The position numbers and the translations under genes are program-made. A stretch of 64,000 nucleotides of DNA from Carettochelys insculpta (lineage: Eukaryota; Chordata; Testudines; Carettochelyidae), in assembly GCF_033958435.1 (NCBI RefSeq), contig NC_134137.1:248604501-248668500 (forward strand), given 5' to 3'. Positions 1 through 12,612 of this stretch are shown in pieces. Each line of letters starts with the position of its first letter. Position 1 is the first letter of the stretch. The notes under the pieces are model-generated. The model made no database searches, was not told where the DNA came from, and saw nothing but the letters and a program-made list of their open reading frames with translations.

Positions 1-909
1 TTTCTTTCCTGTATGAGAAACCTTTATTTTTATTTCACTTACCGCTCATCTCTTGCCTCCCTTGTGAATGATTGTTTCTATGTATTTCTAATGAAGCATA
101 ACTCAACTAAAGTCCTTGTTATGCTGAATTGAAACTCTTCCGTGTAGGATATCGGAAACGATCTGTAAAATTACCTTTGCTGACATCATCTTGCTTACTG
201 CATGCTTTTATAAAATTACTAAACACTGTTCTTGCAACATCTTCTCTAGCATTGAATGTTTAGCTAGTAGTGTTTCATAGACAAGCAGGCAACCAGCACT
301 GCCCAAATTGATCCTTTTATGTTTGTTTGGTTTGTTGTTTTGGTTTGTTGTTTTGGTTTTTCTATTTTTAAAAATTTGCATGCATTGCGTTTGGTTTTTA
401 AACATTCTTTCAATATGTACATGACTATGTTGCACTCATGCCCTTCCATCACCGGATTCTTTTAGCTCTGTCTCTCTGTCTCAACTTGGTCCTTAGCCTA
501 CCATTTTCAGATCCTGGTCCCACCATCAGCCCAAATCACTTTACAGTTTGTCTTTAATAGTTTGTTTAACTAGAACCCTTGTATTTAAAGTTCCATTACT
601 AACATCTCTCTGGGGCGCTCCTGTTTGCTGTCTCATTCTCTAGTAGGAAACAAGCTTTGTGTGTGTTTTCTGGTTAATTACTTTGTCATTTATCAGTTCT
701 CCTCTGCCTCCTTCCCCCCTTTTGCCCCAAGCACCCTTTAATTTTTTTCTGGGGATTCAAGTGGAATTAACTCTCTAACAGGGATTTAGTGCTTTCATGG
801 CTTGCTTCTTGGCTTTGGTTGTGCCTTGCCAAGAAACTGTCTTAGGCAGCGGAAAATTGGGCTTTTAATTAACCAACTGCTCCATGTTTGTCCCTTACTT
901 GTGTTTTAG
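1..909 (+). other. SCUBE1: SCUBE1 intron, 3' part
   Basis: This stretch lies upstream of the first exon in the window and ends in a normal acceptor: a T-rich tract (ttgtcccttacttgtgtttt) followed by AG at 908-909. It is AT-rich, with a short GTTTGGTTTGTTGTTTT low-complexity run near 320-360. I see no other gene or recognisable repeat here. Short ORFs on both strands look like chance. Confidence 0.7.
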
Positions 910-999
910 AGAAGGATGAGGCTGCAATTGAGAGTTCTGAGTACAATGCCACGTCAGTAGCTGATGTGGACAAGCGGGTGAAACGGCGGCTACTTATGG
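910..999 (+). CDS. SCUBE1: SCUBE1 internal exon: linker with furin-like basic motif
   Basis: This internal exon of a secreted, membrane-associated SCUBE protein (signal peptide, EGF repeats, spacer, cysteine-rich and CUB domains in the family) is 90 bases long. Acceptor AG is at 908-909 and donor GT at 1000-1001. It is read in phase 1 at both ends, giving [10 protein letters not shown] through RVKRRLLM, so it can be skipped without a frameshift. The segment has no cysteines. It is a linker between EGF repeats, with a possible N-glycosylation site (NAT) and a basic stretch KRVKRR that contains the minimal furin pattern R-x-K-R. From memory, SCUBE1 and SCUBE2 have such a linker before the EGF that starts ETCAVNNGG, while the SCUBE3 form I recall lacks it. 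The ATG at 888 lies in the intron and is not a start. The assignment to SCUBE1 rather than SCUBE2 rests mainly on the two EGF exons downstream. Confidence 0.88.
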
Positions 1000-2606
1000 G
1001 TAACACTTTTCTTCCACTTCCTTTGTTGTGCTCTCACTTTTGTCCATGTGTGTGTGCGTGTGGATGTTTTTATTTTTGTTTTTTGTTTTTTTATATTTCA
1101 TTTCTTTCATGTGTTTATGAGGTCACTTTTTCAAGTTCTTATCTTCCATCATACAGTTTCATTCCTCAGATGTAAACTTTTTCCCTAACCCTGCAGACTT
1201 CATGTTCAGCTTCTTCTGCATAGAAATAAACTTTTTCCATTAACTTTACTTACCTTTTGCAAACTACTTACGTGTGATTTGTGTGTGTATGTGTGGATAC
1301 AGGGTTCACATAAAATCTCATGTGTCAGATCTACCTTTAGTTTCTAAGTGGATGATGATGTTATAAAATGATGCCCTTTTTCATATGTGGTATTAAATGA
1401 ATTATTAAATTTGCTTAGTTAAGTTTTTGCATATTTTGGAGAGAAATGTATATGTTATTGCTAGCAATTGATTTATTTGCTTAGTATTGATAATTCTGAA
1501 CTATTGTAACTAGTGAGATTTAGTAGGATTGTCTCTCAGGACTGGCATATGGTTTGTTTCTGTGGGTAGTTATAAGCTAAAGAGTGGGAAAAAATTACTA
1601 GGGGACATCAGAATGAAGAAATACATTGAACAATCAAGGTGATTCTTTTGCCGCTGATGCTAATCAATTGCTCTGGCATCTAATAAACTGCATGGTTCAA
1701 ATTATTCACATGACCATTGATGATGGTGTTCTTTTTGCAAATAAAAAGGAGCTTGCATCTTTGGTTTTCACAAGAGACTATTATATGGGAACAGAATCAA
1801 CAATCTAGTTGCTGTTCCTGCTGAGTTATTATTTAAGGTCATGGTGACTGACTCTTTGCCACATTCCTTTTCACGTAACAAACGTCATCAAGGTATGGAT
1901 TGCTGAACTGTCCTGCTACTTTGGTGAAGTCTGGTCAGTTGTTCAGACTGCAGCTTGGGTTTTGGTCAGTCTCACATGATGTAAAATGGCCCCACTAGAT
2001 ATTAAGAGTGTTTATGGGTGAAAAATGCCCAATTGTCAGTCTTTAATATGGATAAATAAAGAACTCCAGGTTCAAAGGTATGGCATATATATTGGCAATT
2101 CCCAGGCAATTGTGAACGCAGTCCTAAAAGGTGCTGAGCACTTCATAGGTTCTGCACTGTCTGTGAACCTCAGTCCTGATCTAAAAGGACCACTTCTAGA
2201 AAACAGGAGGACTGTTCCATGTATATGCTAATTTAATCCTTGATAACTAGGAAAATTGTTACTATTGTGTTAGCTGTGTTGATGCTATTTTGCTATCGTG
2301 ACCATTTAGAACCGATTTGAGACCATCAATTCATTTCACATAAGGCAACAAATAACCATCAGATGGTAGTGACTTTGCCATTATCCATCCAAAATGGTAT
2401 TAAATGGTTATATGTAGGTAAAATGTTTTATATGCTACTACTGAATTCCTCAGCTATCTGCTCCCCTTACTGCCAGTAGAGTCTCCACAGGTTTGCAATG
2501 CAGTAAATGTTTGAAATGAAATGACCCAGCACAGGTGTGAGTTGTTGTATAACAGTACATGGAATACCCACAAATCACATTAGATTTGCATAAGTTATTG
2601 CACAGA

Positions 2607-2735
2607 TAGTGATTTTCAACCTTTTTCATCTGAGGACCCCTGAAAAATTTCAAATGGAGGTGTGGGCACACTGGAAATCTTAGACACAGTCTACAGACAT
2701 CAAGTGGTACATGAACTCCTTGTTGAAAATCACTG
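2607..2735. mobile_element. hAT-type miniature element
   Basis: A 129 bp element with near-perfect terminal inverted repeats: AGTGATTTTCAACCTTTTT on the left, and TTGAAAATCACT on the right. Its interior has the 'gaggacccctgaaaaatttcaaatggaggtg' style of vertebrate Charlie-like hAT miniatures. I could not find a clear 8 bp target duplication, so the superfamily rests on the termini. Confidence 0.65.
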
Positions 2736-3614
2736 GTATAGGTCAACCAGCCTCCTCAGAGCACAATTAATGCTTTGGGCAGGGATTTCAAAGAGATTCT
2801 AAGGCCCTCAGCCTCACCTAGACCACAATGTTCCCTCTCCCCAGCCCTCAGAGATGTGTGGAATGACACTCCAGCAGTGATTTAAAGGGCCTAGGGCTCC
2901 AGCCACCAACACTGCTGCAGTTGTAGTGATGGCCAGGAGCCTTGGACTCCTTTGAATCACTTAGATCCCCATGCCTGTCGAAAGTCAGCAAGATTTGTGT
3001 GCATAGCTTCCTTAGGTCCTTCCAAAAATTGAAATCTGATACCTGCTACAGGAAAACTTGTGAACAAGAAATGATTTCATGCGAATTAAGAGAAGACAGG
3101 AAGCGGAGATATTCTCCCACAGCACTCCGTAGTTTAGAGAAAGGTGCACTAAACTGTAAACCCAGCAACCATCACTTCTGGCCCCAGCCTCTCCAGTGAC
3201 TGCTGTTAGTAGTTCTGTTTCCTTCACAACTCTTACTGTGAACCAAGGCTTTATACTGCTACCTGGAATATTCATTAACCCATTTCACAAATAATTGAGA
3301 GGTTATGCAAGCTGACTTCAGGCAGCTCTGGGAACAGATTCCTGACCTCCACTATAACAGCCTTGTATCTCATCCCATTTGCTGTACTACTTTTCATAAG
3401 CAACATAAATTGGGTTCTTTTTATAATTCATATTAGTGAGGTATGACTGTTTGTCACCTGCTAGTAGCTAGACATCATAAAGAAGGTGCAGACAAGAGAC
3501 AGAATCTTCTAAAACAATGTGCAGTCCTCATCTTCAGAAACAATCAGCTCTCCCAAGGAGTTTTCCCACAGTTTTTCATATTAGCTCAGAAGAATAAAGG
3601 AGTTTGAACTGTTC

Positions 3615-3907
3615 CAGTGGTTCCCAAACTGGGGTCCACGAGAGTATTGAAGGGGCTCCATGAAAAAAATAAAACATAAATAAAAATGGTCACAGAAAAT
3701 AAGTTTTAAATACATTTCACAGTTACAGTCAATTATTAGTTTTAAATTACATATCTTCCAATAATGTTATTAATTGCTCTCTGTTGCTGTTTCCTTTTTC
3801 ATTTAATGAAGTGTACATAGCAGCTACAATTGCTTTTGATGGGAGTTTCTGAATGCTTTGAGGGGATTATTGAAGGTCTGCACTAGTGGAAAGTTTGGGA
3901 ACCACTG
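3615..3907. mobile_element. hAT-type miniature element with 8 bp target duplication
   Basis: A 293 bp AT-rich element. It begins CAGTGGTTCCCAAACT and ends in the reverse complement of the same 16 bases, with one base different (AGTTTGGGAACCACTG with a leading A). The flanks AACTGTTC (3607-3614) and AACTATCC (3908-3915) agree at 6 of 8 positions, as expected for an old hAT insertion. No transposase remains. Confidence 0.8.
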
Positions 3908-5070
3908 AACTATCCTTTATATCTCCCCACCCTACCCTCCGCCCCCATGTCTCCTCAGTGAACACTGCCAGGTGCTGAACAGAGACTCTTGCCTTCATTG
4001 TTCAGGAAGTTTCACTGAATGATTTTCTCTTCTCTATGGACTTAAAGGAAGCATAGCCCCACATTCCTATTCATCAGTGCCTTGACGGGTTCATTCATCT
4101 GTGTCACAAGTTTCTTCTGAGCAGAAGCATGGGCTTATTACTAGAATCCAGGAAGAAGAAGCTTCATCAAGGTACCTGAGATTGTTTGCTGTGCCAGCAT
4201 TTCTCAGTCAGAAGCCTTTCCTCTCTTGAAGTTAATGACTGCATTGGTAGACACAGTCCAGTTGGCACTGCTCCATAACAGAATTCTACTGGTATAACAG
4301 CTGTTGGTCTGGGATGACCAACAGGAGTTCTCCAATAATCATGTTTCTCAGACCTTCGCTGTCCAGAGGTGTCTCCAAAGTCAAAAGTTTCGTCATATCC
4401 TAGTGTACTAAGGCTTAGGGCAGAGGCTATTTTCCGGGTATGGGATGCCCACACAGGAAACCAGTCATTCTAGGGTCTCTGATTCACACTGAAAGCGTGA
4501 TGAGGAGTCAGCTTTCTTGTGTTTAGGACTGTGTGCTATGGTGTTCCGCATTTTATATCTTGGATCTTCATGCCAGATACCCTAACAAAATGCAATGATT
4601 AGATAGCAACTATTTCTTTAAATCACTAAGGAGACACAAAGCACTCCTCACTCTGTTTTGGAAATCATCTTGATCCCATTGACTTAAGAACAGACTATTT
4701 CACATTTGTTTACTTCATATGTTTCTGACTCTTTATTGTTCCAGAACAATGAGCCCATATCTTGACATGTGAATCCTTTCTGTGCACTTAAGTATGTATT
4801 CCCCCACCCCAACACCCACATCTTCTGATTATCTCCCAGAAAAATTGGCAGGTTCCTTTTTAGCCTCAGAAGGAACATTACAGAACTGTGGATCCTGCCT
4901 CAGCCAATCAGTCTTCTGCTACCAAATTCCAGATCCTGACTTTCCTGTCACTAACAGCATGGAGATGGACAGACTAATGCTTTGTATTGCAAACTACTCC
5001 TCAAAGATGCTTCATTTTCTGGTGCAGCCAAGGCCTACCAAAATGGCTGGATCACTTTTTGACAATAGCA

Positions 5071-5147
5071 CCTGTTGCGCTGTAAAGGCTATCAATTTTA
5101 TTTAGTAGGTAATGAGCTTTCGTGAGTAACACCCACTTCATGAGAGT
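5071..5147. repeat. Degraded Penelope-end hairpin fragment
   Basis: The string TTAGTAGGTAATGAGCTTTC, followed by 'gtgagtaacacccacttcatgagag', matches the left half of the better preserved hairpin at 56654-56863. Only one arm is recognisable, so this is a remnant. Confidence 0.5.
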
Positions 5148-6753
5148 TGGGGTGCCTCTTCAGATATGTACCTCAACTACAGACTTTGTGATATGCTTTC
5201 TTTGATCTTCTGCCCCAATCCATCCTGTCAGAAGGAAATTGTTCTACATTCCATACTCATGATCAAAAACATCAAGGTCACCTCAAGAAAGGTTGAAGCT
5301 GTCTTCAGCTACTATATATTTTTTAAATGTGTGTCTGTGAGTCCATTTGTTCAAGAACTTCTCCTAAACAAAAAGAGCTAGGACACCAAATTTGGTATGC
5401 AGCTTCATCTTATCATAACTTAAAGCAAGCTCTGAGTTTGGTTGTGCCAGCACAATGGGATGTGTCAGAAATTTTATTGTTTCTCATTAAATGGAAAAGG
5501 GAGGGGTCTGATAGCAGGGACATTATGCTCTGCAATGACCACTGAGTGTCAGCAAATGCAGGAGACTGTTATACTGCAAAGGGACCACAGCAGGATGGCC
5601 ACCACAGTAAAAGAGTGGCCAGCTGGGGCCAGGGCTCTGCACACCTGCCTTGTAAAGGGCCATAGTCAATGCACATTTGCTTGTAATGTCTATTGGGCAT
5701 GGCCAATGTCAAGGAGGTTTTGGACTGGTAGATGTATATTTTATGAGAACAATTCTGGGGTATTAATAATAGGTCAGATGGAACTGTCCTTTTCTTAATA
5801 AAACAAACACTGAGCACTGCAAACAAGTGGCACAATGGCAGAGATTACCAACATTTCTATGCTCTGGACCCCCCTCTCCCATCTGGAGCATTAGGCTGGG
5901 AGTATTGGTCTAGTGTGTCACAGATGTACAGCAGAGGCGCCTCCTCCACTGTGTTCCGCTGAAGTGTTGGAGAAATAACCCAGTGTTTTTCCATCGGCTA
6001 TGCCACATAATTGGATATATGAAGGAAATAGCTTTGTCGACCCTTCTGCTCGAATCAGTGATCACAGGTTCTGAGCAGTCCTACAACCTATCAATCAGGT
6101 AACAGGCCAGTCCTTCTCGGATCTGACAAGCCCATTGGCCTGGACATTTTAAGGAGCTCTTTCAGGTGTTCTGTGTCTCTTCCAGCACATTGCTTCTGAC
6201 ACCCTCCACTCATATGTGTTGTCACAAAAAGTTATAACCACTTTGACTTCATATTATATCTTGGTTCTGCCTCTTGTTAAGAATGCTTGAGACAACCGTT
6301 TTTCCTCTTTCCTCTTTCTGTCTGCAATTATGAGAATTAATTTCAATAGTGCTCTTGAAAATGAGCAGCTAAGCAAGGCACACTACTGATGGGTACTCTG
6401 CCAGTCCCTCTCGCATGTTTGCTTAATGATACCTTAGTTTTTGCCAGCATCACAACTATCATTCTTCCCTGTGGAGAGGCTCTCCTTTGACTGAGATTAT
6501 AAATAGGGGTTTAGGATAAAAAACACCAAACTTTTTCTCACTTATAACCTGAACTATGATTTGATTCCAAGTATTAGCCTACTACACCATATTACTTCCA
6601 CGAGTAGTTGTCGTCTCATAGTTCCACTCAGCAGTTACTGTAGAACCACTCAATTTTATTTTGATAACCCTTTGTTAACACAGATTAACTGTGAATTAAT
6701 AAGATTAGCCAAGAGGGGGTTTGGTGCATATTTTGACCAAAAAAATCTGATTA

Positions 6754-7078
6754 CAGTGAACTCTTTCATATCGAGCAGCACCAGGACTGGGAGGTAGCTG
6801 GATATTCAAATATGCTGGATAATAGAGATGTGCACCTAGTAATGCATAACATTAAAGAAAAACAAGCTTAGATATTAAGAAACAAACAAAAATGTGTTCA
6901 GAGTACTTAATTTACCAACAACAGCAGTATTGTACACTGTAAACTTATAGTGTATTTATTTGTATTTACTTTCACTACACTGTACGTAAGGAAAACATAA
7001 CTAAAATTTACTTATGGTTAAAATGTGGTTATTTGAGAGTTCTGGATGATAGAATGCTGGATATAAAAGTGTTGACTG
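6754..7078. mobile_element. Tigger-like (Tc1/mariner-pogo) miniature element
   Basis: A 325 bp element flanked by TA on both sides (6752-6753 and 7079-7080). Its imperfect terminal inverted repeats are CAGTGAACTCTTTCATATC on the left and GATATAAAAGTGTTGACTG on the right. The recurring 'ctggat' words are subterminal repeats typical of this type. No coding capacity is left. Confidence 0.75.
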
Positions 7079-7273
7079 TATTATTTTTCATATCATCATA
7101 AAAAGGTGTGTCCATCTGCACAAACACACCAAACAACCAACCCCATGAGATTCCACTTTAAACCCTTTTAAAGAATTCTTATTTCAAATGTTACCCTCTC
7201 GCATACTGCTTTCTCTGCCCCTGACTGCAGGGCTGCCCAGTGGCTTCTGTTAAATCAGCTCTGTCTCACATAA

Positions 7274-7660
7274 AGCTACGGCATATCTACACTAGCAAGT
7301 TTTTTCAGCAAAACTAAAGATGCTGAGTGTCTACACACAAAATGCATTTTGTCAAGAGTCTGTTGACAAAACCTGGCACTTCCACCGACAACCTTCTGCT
7401 TCTCTCAGATGAGGAAGACTGCATTTGTCAACAGATTCTATCAACAAAAAAGCTGTGTGGATGCTCTGGGGGGCCCTGTTTGTTGTGCCTCTGGGTGCCT
7501 GTTTTGTTGAGAGAGAGGCCAGGCAGTCCAGGCGCTCCGTTGACAGAGCAGATCACTCTTTCTATCTGTGTAAGGCCGCACTCTTTCGACAAACGTTTTG
7601 TGGGAAAACCTCTTCTGACAGAAACATCCGTCGACAGATGCTTCAGGTATAGCCATAGCC
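7274..7660 (-). mobile_element. Fold-back element, GTCGAC family (copy 1)
   Basis: Read on the minus strand, this copy aligns by eye with the element at 14070-14493. Shared features are a GGCTAT start, 'gaagcatctgtcgac', repeated TGTCAACAGA and TTGTCGAC words, 'aaatgcattttgtgtgtagacactc', and a 'tagtgtagatatgccgtagc' end. No target duplication is evident. The overlapping ORFs on both strands come from its self-complementary layout and are not genes. Confidence 0.7.
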
Positions 7661-10038
7661 ACTAAGAATCAAGGCAGAGAGTAAAGAAGAATGGGAAAAA
7701 GGAAAGAGGCAATGTTGTGACTAGAAATGATGTCTGCATACTTTTAAAATGTCTTTTAGTACTTTGTATAAATTGCTTATGCATTTAGTTTCCTTTCAGG
7801 TGTTGCTTTAATCCTCATGCCTTTGGGAATAACATGTCTCACAAACACTCTAATGTTGGTCTGTGTTTTATATAAGCTACAGAATAGACAGTTGGCTTGA
7901 GAATGAATGCTCATTTTCTTGTGACTAGGGCTGGTATGTAAGTCGTACATTTAAACCTTTACTCTGACAGACTGAATTTAAGATTGTCATTTTGACAAGA
8001 ATTTGTTGTACTCCACCAGGTTTACTATACAAATCTTGTGTAGTTGGTTGTGAGAGACAGGACTGGGCTCAGGACCTTATTAGCCAGATAGTGGACCACG
8101 CATCAGCATTGGTGGAGCAGTGCCCATTACGGGACCTGAAAGTGGCCCTAAATGAACACTGAGAATCTCTTCTCCAGGAAGAGATCCTTGGTTGGCATAA
8201 AACTGGCTCTGTCTTGGCCCTCCTGGTGTAGTATATGTGTTGAGTGAAAGGTGGAATACACTGCATTCTGGTGATCCCGTCATAAAGTTGGAACTTCTGC
8301 ATCCACTGGCTCAGAGTAATAATGACAATCCTAATTCATGGTTTCTACCTTCAGTACCCCCACTATGAAATATTGTTCCATCATTATGGGACCCTGTTGG
8401 AATAACGGCCTTTGGGCCATTTCAAATTGTCTCACTTTAGTGTCTGCTTTTTAGGCTGCTCTAACTTGCACTAAGTTCATTGTGGCCCTTCGCCAACCCT
8501 AGAGTCTAAGAGGCTTGGATCCACCATTTCCTCTTCCTATACGCACACCCGCATGTATGCACACCCTTCTGCACACCTGCCCACCTACCTAATTTTGCCC
8601 TTCAAAATTGCTTTGGCGGATTAAAGGAAAAGTTCTTCTAAGGGAATTCCATCCCATCAAGTTGTCCTCTGCCATTTCTTTTCTTCCTCAAAATGAGGCA
8701 TGCTTGGACAGCAGTAAGTCACACAGAATCCCATTAGATTTGGGATTTGCATACAATCTTGTTTTGAAAAAAGTTGTGTAACAAAGTGTCTATTGGCAAG
8801 GAAAGCTATTTAAGCTATAAATGAATTGACCCTCAGTCTTTGAGGTATATTATAATTAGGGGTAGCAGAACCAATTCTTATTGAAAGAAGAACCTGTTCC
8901 AACCTTAAAACAGTTTCTACCCTTTTATTAAGGGTTCTTCTTGTGACAGCAGATCCTGTTGAGCTCCACATATGTCCCTCTTGTCTCAACCCTTTAAGCA
9001 GACAGCCATATTTTCATTGCAATGGTTGTCTGCCCCCTTTCCCTGCAGTGTCAGGTCTTCTCTACAGGAACTGGCTAAGGAGAATACCTCCCATACTCAC
9101 CAGCTCATATGTTCTTACCAAGACCTCTTTTGAACTCTTGTCGTAAGTAAGATCATAAATACCATGATCTTTTCTGGTTTAATGTAAGTTGGTCCTTTGG
9201 CTGTGCAGAGCCTCCCAATAGTTTTGGGTTTGTTTCTTTGTTTATTAATGTGAGTCCTGGGTTATTGCACTAGCCACTATGGAACATGGCTGGCGTATCT
9301 AGAAATGCCCACCAGTCATACTTTGAGGTGAGTTGACAATTGCACATCAGCAATGAGATACTTGACATTCTTCTTTCACTTCATGCTACTCATCTTATAT
9401 GAGACTCCTTTGTGAGATAATTTCTAAACAGCATTAAATATAATCACATTTATATGCAAATGACACAGAGCCCTGCCCAGTCGACCCTGCATCTCTGTTC
9501 TGAAGGAATGCTTGGATAACAGAATTTGTTGGAAGTGTCAGAGATCTCTTATCCTAAATCCTATTGGGAAAAGTCTTGCTGCTGTATTGAAGTTACTGGT
9601 ATGAGGAGGCTTACTCTTGCTTTGACTTCCTGCTCTTGAAGAGGATTCCTGGAATGATAGTGAATAAGGGACTGGATATGACAAGAAAGTGGAGAAGTTC
9701 CATTTGTGAAATTCTTACATAAATAATATCCCCTGATGACTTCACAACAGTAGAATATGCCCTCTTGAACCTCAGGTGTAATTACAACCTTTCACTCCTT
9801 ACAGTGCTTTCCTGAACACTTCACTGTGTCTTGTATCTTGCTCAAAATACAGCAGCAGACTAATGTACAAGTCTGCAGAGCATTAGTATATACCCCTACC
9901 CAACATTATTAACACTGGCTGCCTATCTGATGCCAGGTTGACAGTAAACTTGCACTACTGTTTTTCTAACCCTGAATATCCTGGCTATATTCAACAGTAA
10001 AAGTCTTGGCTATATTGCAGGCCTGAAGCTTTTTCTGA

Positions 10039-10323
10039 GGCTATGTCTGTACTTACCGCAGGTTCAACACACTGCAATCGATCTGCTGGAGTTTGATTTT
10101 GCCTCATTGGTGAAGAGGTGGCAAAATCAACCACTCTGGGCTCAGCCATCAACCCTGGTACTCCACACTTCTATATGGGCTAAGGGACATCAGCATGAGC
10201 CCAAAGAGCCCTGATTGACCCCAGGGTACAAAATCAATTCCAATATGTTAATTCTAGCTATGTTAATGGTGTGGCTAGAACTGCATATCTGGGATCGACT
10301 TGGTCCCTAGTGTAGACCAGGCC
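10039..10323. mobile_element. Fold-back element, ATCGAT family, TGA target duplication
   Basis: A 285 bp element that begins GGCTATGTCTGTACT and ends TAGTGTAGACCAGGCC. The 3 bp TGA is present on both sides (10036-10038 and 10324-10326). The interior carries ATCGAT and GGATCGACTTGG. It has the same terminal style as the other GGCT...TCTACAC elements here. Confidence 0.75.
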
Positions 10324-10744
10324 TGACTCTTATCTACCCACTAAAACAGTACTCTAGTAGGAGGTATGGATCCACACCTTTATTGGGTGTATGTTGGAGC
10401 TCATTCCCCTTTAAAATCTGCCTCTATTCTCCCCATACTTCTGATTTTTTTTAAAAAGCACTTCTTTTATTTGGAGGTTTTTAGAAGGCTCATCAATGAT
10501 TCCTTTGCTGCCTTTCTGCTCTCTTCCTTGTCTCCCTGTTTGTATTGGATCTTTGCTTACTTTAAATTAATATGATCATTTAGCTGTTGAATTGAGGTAG
10601 GGGACATATAAACAGGAGGATGCAGTAACTGGGTTTGCAGCAGAAATTTTAAATCCAAACCAGTTTACATTATTTTTTCATAATTGCATAAAAAACATTT
10701 TGTATTGGATTGAGTTCACCTCTCTGTTGCAAAGATGAGAAGTA

Positions 10745-10870
10745 ATATTTCCATTTTATGCAGTGGAAACTGAAGTATAGAAAGTTCCCATATAAGCTCT
10801 ATCTCAAGTGATTTTCCCACAGTCACACAGCAAGTCAGCGTCAAAGCTGGGAAAGAAATTAGGTCTCCAA
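10745..10870 (-). repeat. MIR-like CORE-SINE fragment
   Basis: The order 'ttttatgcagtggaaactgaagtatag ... cacagtcacacagcaagtcagcgtcaaagctggga' matches the familiar reverse-strand MIR pattern (gauge of zero balance, then 'cacacagctagtaagtggcagagc'). It is diverged and short. Confidence 0.7.
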
Positions 10871-12316
10871 TTCCATGGGGAAATTAGTGCTTCCTACTGT
10901 AAAAGTGAGTTTTATGTTCACAGTGTTTGAATAGACAGTTGAATAGGAAGCTCGGTGGACTTCAAGTGTCCTGTTTAAACTTAACATGTTGCCTGATGAG
11001 ATGTTTGATGGAGCTTTTCCCATACACACAAGAAGGGAGTAATAAAATATCAGCTCTGGAGCCTTAGGCTCTGTGGAGTCCATGTGTACCTTCTTGTGAA
11101 ATTTAGCTTTATATGGATTCAGAGTTCCCAAGTTTTTTGCTGAGTTTCACTTCTAAAGGATCCAATTGGCCAAAGTAAACACACAAAAAATCTAAGTTTT
11201 GCCTGATTGTCAACAAAAACCATAAAATCAGCTCCAGGTACCTTGATTCCAGAGATTACATGAAGCCACAAAAATTGGATCCAGGTTTTGCACACACAAA
11301 ATTTTGAGACATTCAGATGTTGACTGGGGTCATAAAAGAAGGAGCCACTTTCAAAAATCGAATTTGAATATAGAGTTGGGTTACATGCCAGGGTCCAAGA
11401 GGCAGAACTTCAATGTTGTAGCTTAGACCTTTCATTCAAACTCAATTCTCTGAAAGGTTCCCAAACCATGGTGAATGTGCTTAGAGTCTCAGACTTGTAA
11501 CAAAACCGAGAGCCCAAGTGAGCATGGTCTAGTGTTGGTTTTGCTTTGAAAAGTTTTACAAGAGTGCTCTTGCTGCATCCTGGAGAGTCTCCTTTAGCTC
11601 AAGAGCTTCAACTTGTGGACCACTTTTTTCAATCCTGAAATGATAGGCATCTCTCAGGCACTTGAAAAGGCATTCGTTACATTAAAAGAATTGATCTAAT
11701 ACACATGGATCTCCTCAAATAACATTTTGAGGACTACTGATGGGCTACTAAGGAACTTTCAGTATCATGAATTAGCTTTGTTGTTTTTAGGACAACACCT
11801 TGATATGCAGCATCCGTACATATTCCTTAATGTAACAGGAGGCGAGGCTGCTGTTCCACTAACAACAATGATTTAATAGGGAATCTAGACATATAAAATT
11901 TATAATAATTTGTGTTTTATAGTGCCTCCTATCTAAGATTCCAGTGAATCAATATGTGAGATCCTGTCATCGAGCAGTAGGAGATTATTCTGAGTAAAGA
12001 AAACACAGCTTTACCCATAGTACTTTATATATTTAAACATCTCATCCTACTCTGTGTTGGAGCACTAGTTCTGACCTTAACTTGAAGAACTCAATAAAAG
12101 ATTTATGTACGAGTGCAAGCTTAACTTTAAAATCACTGAAAAGTCTTACACATTCACCAAAAGTGAAATATCCTGTTGGCATTATATTTTCTCCAGATGT
12201 TGACTACCCAACCATTGCTTGATTTTGATGTTTACTTAGGAATCACTAAAATGGGAGTAAGGCTCACACCTCCATATTAGAACAGAAAACACATCAGCCT
12301 AACATGAGTAAAGCAA

Positions 12317-12612
12317 AGCTACAGCTACACTATATCCTGGATCAATGCTCTGACATCAATCCACTGGTGGTTGATTTAGAGGGTCTAGTAAAGACCTGCC
12401 AAATTGACCACAAATCACTGTCTGGTCAGCCCTGTTGCTCTACCCTGGATGAGAAGAATAAGCGAAATCTATGGCAGAGTGTCTTCCATCAATCCCACAT
12501 CATGTAGACCCCGTGCTAACTCAACTTAAAGTTCATCGACTCCAGCTGTATGATTCACATACCTGGAGTCATGTAGTTTAAGCCAACTTTTTACTGTAGT
12601 GTACATGTAGCC
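12317..12612. mobile_element. Fold-back element, GGCTACAN-GTACACTA ends
   Basis: A 296 bp element with AGCTACAGCTACACTAT on the left and TGTAGTGTACATGTAGCC on the right. The flanks CAA (12314-12316) and CAC (12613-12615) agree at 2 of 3 positions. The interior (GGATCAATGC, TTGATTTAGAGGGTCTAGTA, CATCGACTCC) resembles the 10039-10323 element. Confidence 0.6.

Noticed and set aside
888..908. ATG at 888 as start codon of the first coding segment
   Set aside because: A pyrimidine tract and AG acceptor lie between it and the conserved coding sequence. The match to SCUBE proteins starts at 910.
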